Below, in pieces: positions 46,660 through 56,453 of a stretch of DNA of 64,000 bases. Made by a program: the position numbers and the translations under genes. The notes under the pieces were generated by a model. It was not told where the DNA came from, made no database searches, and saw only the letters and a program-made list of their open reading frames with translations. Origin of the DNA: Helianthus annuus (lineage: Eukaryota; Streptophyta; Magnoliopsida; Asterales; Asteraceae); contig NC_035443.2 in the NCBI RefSeq assembly GCF_002127325.2, positions 144,102,073 to 144,166,072 on the forward strand. Reading direction: 5' to 3'. The first letter of the stretch is position 1. Each line of letters starts with the position of its first letter.

Positions 46660-48857
46660 AAGTCTTAGGACTATGCCGGAGATCCCAAGTTTATATCGTG
46701 GATCAGGAATCGGCATCATTCTAGTGTTTGAAAAGTTTGTTTGAAAGATTTTGAATAGTGTTTGAATTTTACAGGTTGAAGGACTACGCCGGAGCTTCCA
46801 GGTTGGTAATTGAGAAGCAGGAATCGGCATCTTTCTGATTAATTTGACAAGTGGTAAAGAGGTTTCTGTAAATGTCTCATTCCTACAGGAAAACCTACAA
46901 GTGGTATTATTTGGTTTACTTACAAGTGGTATTTGTTGGTTATACTTTGAAGAGATTATGTTTACAAGTGATACAGAGGTTTCTGAACTGCAAATAGTAA
47001 ATCAGGGACATTAAGTTATACTTGATTTACTATACATATGAGATTGATAAACAAGATGATGAACCATATCCCCATGTTTAACAAGTGGTAAACTTAAAAG
47101 TGGTAAAAACAAACTCATTTTTTGGAAAAATCATTTCGATTAAAACAGACTTAAGTGTTTTGAGATCTAAATGAGAAAATGGTTTGTGATAGGGGGAGTT
47201 CAGATTGTTTTTGCATAATGAATGGCGATTTGATGTGATTTGATATCAGTTGTCAAGTTTCTGTACAGTTTGTCTTAGTTTTTACTTTTCAAGTGGGTCA
47301 AAAGTCTAGTAGTTTTCAAATTTCCTTTGAAATGTGTTTGCATTTTAGGGGGAGTAGGGAAATTTCAGAAAATCCAAAAACATTGAAAATTTGAAAAAGA
47401 CAAAAACATGATAAAATTCAAAAATGAGTTTTGTTGTGAAAAGAGGAAATGATAGTACATCAGTAGGCTGTCACAACATGCTAAAGAAATGCAAAGATAA
47501 AATGTGATAAACAATCTCACTGAGGATGTGCCAGTAGGTTTTTACACACTTAGTAAATTGTGACGAGATATAAACTAAATTTCAAACTTGCTTGTTCTGT
47601 GGGTTAACACAAACTTGGATATATAGGTAACCCCTGAAATCTTGTTTGAAAGGTCCCTTATTCTGAGATACTAGGTCTTTATGCTCTGTGATATCTGGGG
47701 TATTATCCCGGGACTTCTGCTGTATGGAAGTACTGACCTAGTCCCAGGATAATGCTTTTCGCAAAAGCTTGAAATATAGCTTCACCCTCAGCATGCTGAT
47801 GAAACAATAAAATTGATAGTCGTTGCTGTTGAAATAAAAAGATCCTCTAAAGGGGACACACCAAAAGTCGAAGCCGTCATCTCTCTGCATATACGGAAGT
47901 ATCGACCTGAGCTCTCACGGCCCTCGCATCTAACCCCTATACAGATATCAGCTGTGGTATACTCACCTGTAAGACTGAATATTGAGATCTGGATACGGGA
48001 GTATATTCAAGTAGTGAGACACACGAATAAGTCAGTATCTAAGACATTAACATCGTATCTCGGATCAATTGAACTTTGTGTGAGAATTTCAGTGGACCGA
48101 TATACTGACAATCTAGGTGAATTGTTTTGAACTGAAAATGTAATCAAGCTTAACGGTGTTAGTGTCATGTCTCATAAACTGATATGATCCTCTTACATGA
48201 ACTCACAAAAATATGTTTGTAAATATTTCATTTCTACATTCTCGTGCTTTTACAAGTGGTGTCAATTTTTTTTAGAAAAATCCAAAAAGATTTTGTATGT
48301 GTTTTAGCATAAACTTTTGAAAAAGACAAAAAGATTTTTGACAACTGATGTAGGAAAGCTGATTTTCAAAATTCCGAGTGCTAAACATGATGACATTGTT
48401 GTGAGGGGGAGTGTGCTTTAAATGTCAAAATTTTTTTAATCAACAAGTGGTTCATCATAGAGAAAGTAATTTGAGGGAGAGTTGTAGTTGGTGCACTTAT
48501 TTCTGAGGAAGAGTTAGTGTTGATGGTTTCAAATTGTTATTTTTAGAAAATTTATTTCTGGATTAAGAATGTGCAGGAATAGCCAGGTTTCGATCTTGGA
48601 TCTGAAGATAGAGTGCCAGGTCTCGATTCCTGAAGACCTCTGATTGAAGAAAGCCAAGTTTCGATCCTGGAAATCAATCTTGATTCTGTGAAGGCCAGAT
48701 AACGATCCTGAAGATGTTACTGAAGAACAAAGGAATACCAGTAAATCGAGAGGGGGAGTCTGAAGAAAGAGAGAGAGAAAAGCCCAGAGACTGATCAAGA
48801 CTGAAGATGTGAAGACACAGCATAGTCATGACTCAATGAACGACTCCATCAACATCT
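46660..48857 (+). other. Non-coding 3' region of element E
   Basis: About 2.2 kb with no pol motifs. Visible features: repeated ACAAGTGGT motifs (for example near 46897, 46922, 47081, 48252, 48443); two similar stretches around GGACTATGCCGGAG and GGACTACGCCGGAG (46670-46820); and a long hairpin at 47702-47753. I see no gene here. Confidence 0.65.
47702..47753 (+). other. 14-bp stem hairpin in the 3' region of E
   Basis: ATTATCCCGGGACT (47702-47715) pairs with AGTCCCAGGATAAT (47740-47753). Thirteen Watson-Crick pairs plus one position that cannot pair perfectly in DNA; the loop is 24 nt. Confidence 0.6.
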
Positions 48858-48868
48858 GAGGGGGAGTT
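48858..48868 (+). promoter_or_regulatory. Polypurine tract of element E
   Basis: GAGGGGGAGTT directly before the right LTR start TGTTGGTGCAC at 48869. Confidence 0.8.
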
Positions 48869-49080
48869 TGTTGGTGCACTACATCTGTTGATTTCGTCTT
48901 GGATCATGTTATGTATTGTATTGATTAGATTAGGGCGCGTTTTACGAGAAAATAGGATAGCATATAGGTTTAACCTGGTAGGTCCGCTTATGTGTACATG
49001 TCCGTATGTGGGAACCTACCTGGTCCGCTTATGTGTACATGTCCGTATGTGGGAACCTACCTGGTCCGCTTATGTGTACA
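48869..49080 (+). repeat. Truncated right LTR of element E
   Basis: First 212 bp of the LTR, ending within the third 41-bp repeat. The sequence then switches to Harbinger flank (CTATAATTAGG). The left LTR has CACTATAAATACC at a comparable place, so short homology may have helped the deletion. Confidence 0.85.
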
Positions 49081-49183
49081 CTATAATTAGGTGATGATGA
49101 TGGGGGCATTAAACCATTGCATGCAAGTTAAATGGAGGGTCTTTAAATCCCCCTATGTGACATGGCGCAAACGTGGCGCGGAT
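49081..49183. other. Right interior of the Harbinger element
   Basis: About 100 bp of subterminal Harbinger sequence with no gene. It ends with GCGCGGAT (49176-49183), the 8-bp target duplication of the MITE. Confidence 0.6.
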
Positions 49184-49701
49184 TAGGGGTGTTCAAAACC
49201 GGATATCCGAAAATTCGGATATCCGAATTTCGGATATACGAAATTTTCGGATACCAGATTTCACTATCCGAATCCGTATCCGAAATTTCGGATACGGATT
49301 CGGATAGTGAATCGGATATCCGAAAATCCAACTTTTTATTTAATTTTTATTGTTTTATTATTTTTTTCATATTCGGAAACGAATATTTTGGATAGTTTCG
49401 GATATCTGAATATAAGTTATCGGATATTTTTCGGACATTTAGGATATTTTTTGGATATTTTCAGATATTTTTCAGATATTTCGAATATTTTCGGATACTT
49501 CAGATATTTTCGGATATTCGGATATCCGAACAAAATGAAAATTAAATTTTCGGATATCCAAAATATCCGAAAATTTTGAAAATAACTATCCGAATCCAAA
49601 TCCGAAAAATTCGGATATCCGAATTTCGGATATCTGAAATTTCGGATATCCGATTTTTCGGATATTTGGGATTCGGATACGGATAGTTTTGAACACCCCT
49701 A
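49184..49701. mobile_element. hAT-like MITE (518 bp) with CGGATATCCG-rich interior
   Basis: Terminal inverted repeats TAGGGGTGTTCAAAAC (left) and its near-perfect complement ending TTTTGAACACCCCTA (right). An exact 8-bp target duplication, GCGCGGAT, lies at 49176-49183 and 49702-49709. The 8-bp TSD and the TAGGGGTG terminus fit hAT-derived MITEs. The interior is built of short palindromic CGGATATCCG/TTTCGGAT units, so small frames on both strands here are meaningless. Confidence 0.88.
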
Positions 49702-49937
49702 GCGCGGATGTGGCATGGGGGCTTTATACCACACCCACCAGCCTAAGCAAAAACTTTAGTGTGAAGGATGATAGTCTTTATGACTAGTTAATTAGTTAAA
49801 GATAATAACAAATGAGATGGGATAAGAAAAAATAAACTATTTAATGTTTTACAATTTTACTCATTTTCTTTTTCTTCTCAATTAAATTTTATTCTCAAAT
49901 GATCTCCCCCTATAAATAAGATAACACTTGCCAATGT

Positions 49938-50045
49938 GGGATAGCTCACTTGATAGAGGCACATGCCTCTTGGTGGGGGTGGGGGGCTCAGGTTAAACCT
50001 GGGCAAGGGGAAATAATTAGATTGAAACCTTATTAAATATCAAAT
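49938..50045 (+). mobile_element. Possible tRNA-derived SINE
   Basis: GGATAGCTCACTTGATAGAGGC resembles a Pol III A box (RGYNNARNGG). About 50 bp on, CAGGTTAAACCTGGGC resembles a degenerate B box (canonical GGTTCGANNCC). An A/T-rich tail follows. No target duplication confirmed. Could be a chance or heavily decayed match. Confidence 0.4.
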
Positions 50046-51000
50046 AATAAGTGAGGGTAAATTAGAAACTTTTGCAAAGAGCACTTGTATCATACACAGT
50101 AAAATGAATATTGTGCGTCTTAAAGCGGAGAGTAAATTACCATTGCACTACTAGTCTATTTAGACTCATAGATTAACATACCTTATTTGGAACCATCAGA
50201 TATATTAAGGATCGTAACTTGAACAATGATATCTTGTTAAGGAGGTCATTAGCTTGCAATCAACATTCATACCAGTCTTGAATCAATCAGAAACTCTTCT
50301 AACTGGAAGCTTGACATTAGTATTCATACTTATGGGTGTTTGACTATTGTCAAGAGGTTCCTTTTTAGGGTCAACATTTGATCCTGATCAAGTTCCTGTT
50401 TCAAGCTTTCGTATTATGTAATATGATTCAAGTTTTTTGGTTCTTACAAAGAACCTATTTGTTCCTCTGAGTTTTCACTCATGGTACAAGTTATCAATTA
50501 AGTCTCTACATAATCGTCATGAATTAGCATCTTAGCACTCATGGGTTGTGATCACAGACACCCTATGATGTAGCATAGATAAACTAAAGTGTCATCCTCA
50601 TAGTTTATCACTTCGGATTACTATATTTTCAGATAAACAACCCATGTGTGACTGTTTATGATGAATATTTAGAATATTCTTCATATCAATCAAGCTATGA
50701 CTCGGGTTCAAATACGGGGCGGATTTGGATCAAGTCCATTCATATTTTCCTGTCTTCTAGATTTGTGAAGGGTATTAATCCCTTTGGGGGAAATATATGA
50801 AAACCATTTTCATATGAAGATGTCTTTAGAAGACTTCGTATTTCTCCTACAACTAAATAGATTCATCCATACCATATCTATGGTGTTATTAACCATTTTT
50901 TATTTAAAACTCTAGGCTAGAGCAACAAAGTTTGTTAAGACATCTATGTGGCGACAACTCATAACTAACTGTTGAATACTATGGATCATTCTATGACAAG
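50046..51000. other. No gene or element recognised
   Basis: About 950 bp of AT-rich sequence, without convincing coding frames or repeats visible by eye. It may be eroded transposon sequence. Confidence 0.4.
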
Positions 51001-51056
51001 CACTACAAGAAAATGGGGGTAATAGCGGCGACAAATGCCGCCGCTAAAGACTACAA
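51001..51056 (+). mobile_element. Terminus of a CACTA (En/Spm) transposon
   Basis: Starts CACTACAAGAAAATGGGGG and continues with the subterminal repeat GCGGCGACAAATGCCGCCGC. This is characteristic of plant CACTA ends. No matching TTTTCTTGTAGTG right end was found in the window, so only one terminus is present and the extent is unknown. Confidence 0.7.
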
Positions 51057-51479
51057 TTGTATGCTATTTTTTCTTAAGCTTTACATTCTCTAGGTAGTCA
51101 CTTTACGTTTCCAATGTCTTATCATTATAATTAACATGCTTGTGTTCTTTATGAATATCTATTGAGTCATGCATGACTTGTACACTTTAATCAACTAGAA
51201 AGGGGCAATGGGTAATTATATGCAAAAGTATATGTTTCATGTTTGCTTTAGATAGTAATGTCATGTAACATATGAATTCATAATTCAAAAATATCAATAG
51301 AGATTTTACATGAATTACTTAAATTATAAGTTTCAAATATTATTCAAGAATAAATATTTGTTCATGCAAATAGAAAAAATCTAGAAATAAAATTGTTCCA
51401 CGGCAATTTTAATAGAATCATATCTAGAAATTTGAATCATTGAAATCTTCACCGTGACGTAAACTTTAAGTTTCTTGTC

Positions 51480-52110
51480 TAGCTTCCATCTCTAATCTTT
51501 ACAATGCTTGCAAACAATTTGCATAAAAAAGTTTGTGCCTTAACGGATGAAGCCATAAGGTTGTAATATAAGGAAACCTTATGCAAATGCTTCCAAAGCA
51601 TTCTTTAGCTTCAACTGTCTCGAGCATTTCTCTAGTCCAATGCCTCAACTTTAAAAGTTGCTTCTTGGTAATCTCCATAGTACACTTGCCCTTGTTGTTG
51701 CCTTTAACAACTTTGTCTTGTTCTCTCATTGGTCTAGCTTATTCCTTTCGATAATCATGGCACGTTTTATTTACGATTATGTCAGCGACTAAGCGTATAT
51801 GATAGGTGAACCAACTTCGAAGAGGTTATTACCTTGTCTCACATGATCTCAGCAATGATGATCCCTCTTTTGCATAACATGCAATGTGATCCTCTATGAA
51901 TTCATAAGAATTCGTTTGGCATGGAACATGGAACAATTCCTCCATTTCTTTAATCATGTCAAAAGCAAAATATTTCTTAAACTTGGTTCGAATATCTAAA
52001 TCTTTTGATACCATCATGATATGTAACACACAAAGTGCATCATCACGAGGTATGTTCCATCGAGTTTTATGGACTTAGTTAGTCTCTTATGGAGCGGGTA
52101 TTTGAGAACA
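51480..52110 (-). pseudogene. Decayed Copia-type gag fragment
   Basis: Minus-strand pieces at 52029-51829 and 51729-51499. The first contains a stretch like the Copia gag helix region (LDIRTKFKKYFAFDMIKEMEEL). A decayed upstream part back to about 52260 has SQIPAP-like and repeated DGTY-like segments. Many stops. The second piece is not recognised. Assignment rests on a short similarity recalled from Copia gag proteins. Confidence 0.4.
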
Positions 52111-52269
52111 TTTTAACTTATTGGTTGTCTTGGGGACTTTTTCAAGTCATGCCAAGATGTATGTTCCATCAAGTTTTATGTCCAATATATCATTAATGGG
52201 AGCAAGAGGGTTGTTGGAATAAATGGGATATGTTCCGAGAAACTTTTAGTAGTTTCGATGTTTAAAACT

Positions 52270-53000
52270 CCTTAATAAATAATGACCCTATTTAAAAGAA
52301 ACATTATTTTCTTTAAGGATAGAGGTTCAGCGTTTATCATGTTTGTGGATATGGTTAGAGCACTCTCCACTAAAACACTAAACACGACTATGTTGGTAGG
52401 TAGCGCGTACCAATTCTGACAGCATGCAATTCTTAGATGGTATGTGATGACGGGGGTAGCCCAAGCCTCAATAATATGACTAAAACACATAACAGTCTAA
52501 AAGGTTAAATGGTTAAAAGGTTCAAAATCCGCGAGTTATAGTGAGCAGCAAAAGGAACAAGCACAGTAATCAGTCTCATCACTGATAATCCACCCAACTC
52601 TTCTCTCAGCCACAAAAGTGGCATGTGCAAAAGAGAACACCCTTTTTACCCGCAGGTCCAAAGCCTTCAACCCCTAAAATGGGTAAGTCCCCTACATCAG
52701 CAGAGGTTCACTAGTCAAAGGTTTCCCCTTTGGGAAGAAGCTTTCTCTATAAATGACAAACCATGTCATTCATTCCAGACATTCCGATCAGCCCAGATCT
52801 TCCTTGATATCTGATCTTCTTTCTCCCCCCTGGAGAATTTGTTTCATGCATGCTTCTCTTCTTCACTTAAAATAACATAACTTCACTAACTTAAACATCT
52901 GAGGCTAAACTTCTTTCAGCCAAAGATTTCAAGTGAATAACAACATAACTAGTGAACCTCCTCTTAAGTCTAGCAAGCGTAGGGGGCCCCGCGACCTGCG
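52270..53000. other. No gene recognised; 3' flank of gene I
   Basis: About 730 bp without a convincing frame. It lies immediately downstream (minus strand) of the end of gene I and may be that element's 3' untranslated region. Confidence 0.4.
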
Positions 53001-53142
53001 TTAGGCAAACTTCAACCCTTGAAGCATTTTTCCTAACCAGTCTGTCCCTACGACACCCGCTGTCTCGGAGGCTTCAAGGCTTGAACCCTTTGAGCCCTCA
53101 CCACCTTTAGAACACGTTTCCTTGCTATCTCCGGAGCAAGGA
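53001..53142 (-). pseudogene. C-terminal end of gene I (gypsy-type transposase family), separated by element H
   Basis: With element H and one copy of AAGGA removed, the minus-strand frame from 62387 runs straight into this segment and continues 45 or so codons to a TAA (53003-53001). The residues following the junction (SGDSKETCSKGGEG) are the Ser/Gly/Glu-rich tail expected of this family. It has no function alone. Confidence 0.6.
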
Positions 53143-56100
53143 TGTAACACCCCAAAAACGGGTTTATTAATTATAATAAAGTAACCGAAAATAAACGGGT
53201 AAAATACGGTAGTGATAAAAATAAACCCAGTAAATATTAGGATCTAAATAAGTAAGCCTAATATTAACTAAAAAGTGAATCAAAGCTTTGGAGGAAATAA
53301 AGCTTATAAAAGACCCGAGGTAACGGGGTGTATGTAACACCCTAAAACATAAATCCTTTTATTATAAATCCGACGTTGATATTAACGAGATAAACTAACT
53401 AGTGATAAAACTAACCTAGTTAGATAAGAGTTTAGTGATAATAAATTAGAGTGTTAGAAACACCCAAAATAAAAACCTCATGAAAGTAGGAGGGTTAAAA
53501 GTGCCAAGTATGAAACAAGTTTTATTAAACACAAATAAAATAAAAATCCAACACACACACTGGTGTGTGGATCGACCAGAACGTAGAGGGGGGCGATCAG
53601 GTTTCTCCAAAACCCTAACTCACCCAAAAATTCACAAATTGAAGGTCAAGATCAATTCCAAAACGAAATCTGAGCCTAGATTGGTGATCTCCATTGCAAG
53701 GGGGTCATAAGGTATGTGAAATTTGATAGAAAATCTCTACTTGAAATTCTGATGAACTTAGAGAATTTAGAAATTTTTGATGCATGATTGTTATATGGAT
53801 GAAATAGGAACATAGTAGTGTCTAGGAGTAAACCCTAGACAAGTACATGTTAAAATCATGCTTAGCTCAAGTAGATTCAGATTTTTGTTGATATTAAATT
53901 CATGTATGAGATGTTTTTAGGGTTTTGATTGCGAAAAATTAGTGTTATGATGTCAAGAACATGCTTAAATTGAAAGCTGAATTCAAACAGCTCCTGATCA
54001 GAATTTACAGCCGACTTGTATTGGCTGTAACCTGAACAAAACGTGATAAAAACGTGTGTTTCTTGAGTCTAAAAGGTAATTCCAGGAAATATCTTTAAAA
54101 CCCCACTGGAATCGCATTTTTTCGACGAAAATTGAGCGTTTTATGAATTTTTCCGTATCAAAGGTTCAAGCTGTGTTTTCTGGCAGAATTTGCAGCCCAT
54201 TACGAATGTCATAACTCAATTTAGTAATTTAGTTATGGTCTCAAATTGTTACTGTAGATAGTTTTAAGCGATTAGAAGAATCGCCAATCGGAATTTCGTC
54301 AATCGGATAAACAAGGAATTTTTAATGAATTTTTCCGTAAGCTGCAGTCAGAAGTGACGAATCTGATTGCAGCATAGTAAATGAATTTTTATAAATTTTT
54401 GGTAGAGAGTTGGACTCTAAATATTTAACACAAGGATAACCCCTCCGAGGGGCACGTCTCATAAAAATATTGTAATTTTTGCAAGCTCGTAAGTATAGTA
54501 AACGGACGTCCCCAAACAGCATATTTTCAGTGAAATAAGCTATACATGTTAATGAATGATCAATGCAAGTTGAATATGAAATTATGCAAATGTATGCTCC
54601 TTATCAAGTACAATGATGTATGCTAACAAGAATGTGTTAATGATAACCGGAAAGCGTAGGAGCCATGTCAACATGGACACGAGCATGGAAGGGCAATGGG
54701 TCAAAGCTAAATACGGAAGCTATGCATGAACTCGGACGCACGAGGTAAGTGATTTCTGTAATCACTTCTTATTTTATTTAAGTAAAGTAGCGTTAGTTGA
54801 TTAAGCATGATGATGTTTGAAGTTTCATATGGTTTTGGTCGTATGAAATTGGTAATTTTAGCTTAGTAGACCGAATGGGACAATATAAAGTTGTAATGAT
54901 ATGACGAATAATGTCTAAGTAATGGCTACGGTATGTAATCGGGTAATGGGTAAAATTGCACATAAGTGCACCAACCGAGAATGGGGACTTAGGTTAATGG
55001 GTCAAAGTGAAGGTATACTTTAGCACGGAACGTTTGTACAAGCAATGTCGATAGTATTTCATGTGCCCGGTTAGTGTAAGGTGTTATAACATTAACATTA
55101 TGTGAGCCTTAAGTGTAAACATATGAGTTGTTGATAAATGCATGACGGGTCGAATAATTCGTAATGAATAATAAGCCGAAAATGTATAAGTTAAGAATTT
55201 CCTTAACCCGGATGTTGGATTTTAAGTTCACATAATAGAATGTTAGTTTACAATCATGTAGGAAGAAACGAGAGGTTAATCGGGTAAACGGTTTAAAAGC
55301 TATGCAAGTTTTTGTGCGTGCGAATGACGAAAACAACACAGCAGAAAAATGGCAAAACTAGAGGTCGTCGTCGACGCCTTGTGCATTTTCAGTTTTCTCC
55401 GACGCCTAATTTTCCTGTCTACGGAGGTTTCTGGCTACGCGAAAAACTAATAGCCGTCGCCGACGGCCTCCACATGTTTAAAATGCTGAAATTTGTTAAT
55501 TAAGTTATTTTGTGTACCGTAAGCTTCGGTATATTAACCGTGGTCTACGACGGGCATCCCAAACATAATTTTGAATGTTTCCTTTATGTTTTTGGATCAT
55601 AAATCCAAGTCTAAGCACTCCATAATTAATGTACGAGTATGATACGTGAATACGAATAAGTTAACCAAGAATTGAATGTAAGTAAGTATGTGTAGACATG
55701 ATTATGTAAGCATGTAGTTATGTATATAGGTAAGTAGATGTGTAGATATGTAGGTGCGTATGATTAGACGTATGAATATACGAATGCACGAAGTAGGATT
55801 CATTGCCTATGAAAAGAATGGGACAGGTATGCATGTATACATGGCTTCAATACGTTTGAGTATGGACGTTACTAATGATGTGCTTGAGATTGGAATGTAA
55901 TGCATGAATGAGAATGTCAGACTCTTGTAGAATTGAAGCCGAACCTGGAAGCCGAACTCGAAACAAAGGAATCCGAGAGGATAGTCGAATGAATCAAAGT
56001 TTATGTTGTTGAATGTTATATGATTTTTAATTGTACCAGATTATTGTTGTATGATTTTGTCAATGACTAATGGTTAAGTTGTATGTGATGTCCACAGGTA

Positions 56101-56437
56101 CTACACGGATTTCTTCTGCCACTATCGAAGATAAGCGGGCATAGATCGAGTCGAATAACAAGGATTGTACGGAAAGAACAGTTACGTAGTCTTAATTTTG
56201 TAACGCATTAATTTGTAAAAAGGGAAGTGAATTTTGTAAGCTTCTTCTTGAATGTGTGTATTGTTTTAAGATCGTAAAGAAATTTTTAAAGCTATTTTTT
56301 TCCGCTGCGTTATTTTTAAGTTCTTACACGATGATCTTACAGGGAATCGTTCTTATTACGAACGGGTCATGCCCGAAATTTTCTTAAATAATAGTATGGT
56401 AATATTACTTTTCGGATTAAGAAATATGGGCGTTACA
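53143..56437 (+). repeat. Left LTR of element H
   Basis: Begins TGTAACACCCCAAAAACGGG and ends GGGCGTTACA. A second TGTAACACCCTAAAAC lies about 190 bp in (53335). A good 5' splice site (AAG|GTATGTG, 53712) and a 3' splice site (CCACAG ending at 56097) could bound an intron of about 2.4 kb. Short frames recur in both LTRs and have no recognised product. Confidence 0.93.
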
Positions 56438-56440
56438 AGT

Positions 56441-56453
56441 TGGTATCAGAGCC
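56441..56453 (+). other. Primer binding site of element H
   Basis: TGGTATCAGAGCC three bases after the LTR end; initiator tRNA-Met type. Confidence 0.92.

Larger units (their letters stand above)
41492..49080 (+). mobile_element. Element E: Copia-type element with gag but no pol (TR-GAG-like)
   Basis: Left LTR 41492-41988, PBS at 41991, long gag-like gene (42627-46513), a non-coding stretch, a PPT (48858-48866) and a right LTR cut off after 212 bp (48869-49080). No protease, integrase, RT or RNase H motif is seen between gag and PPT. This is either an internal deletion of a SIRE-like Copia element or a non-autonomous gag-only element of the TR-GAG kind. No TSD can be assigned because the right end is missing. 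Confidence 0.85.
40088..49743 (+). mobile_element. PIF/Harbinger DNA transposon, expanded by nested insertions
   Basis: Left terminus GGCCAGGGGGTATGGTACAC and right terminus (reverse complement) GGCTGGTGGGTGTGGTATAA match at 18 of the first 26 positions. They are flanked by the 3-bp duplication TAA (40085-40087 and 49744-49746), typical of PIF/Harbinger. Inside is a broken Harbinger transposase. Copia element E (41492-49080) and a hAT-like MITE (49184-49701) inserted later. Without them the element would be about 1.55 kb, shorter than autonomous relatives, consistent with internal deletion. Confidence 0.75.

Noticed and set aside
49143..49599. Frames rich in Ser/Asp/Ile/Tyr in the MITE
   Set aside because: They are translations of the palindromic GGATATCC repeat and exist on both strands.
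51001..53142. A complete CACTA element starting at 51001
   Set aside because: No TTTTCTTGTAGTG right terminus or CACTA transposase was found in the window.
53480..53710. 76-codon frame in the H LTR, repeated at 59437-59667
   Set aside because: Identity follows from LTR duplication; no recognised domain. It ends at the predicted splice donor, so a small leader peptide cannot be excluded, but it is unsupported.
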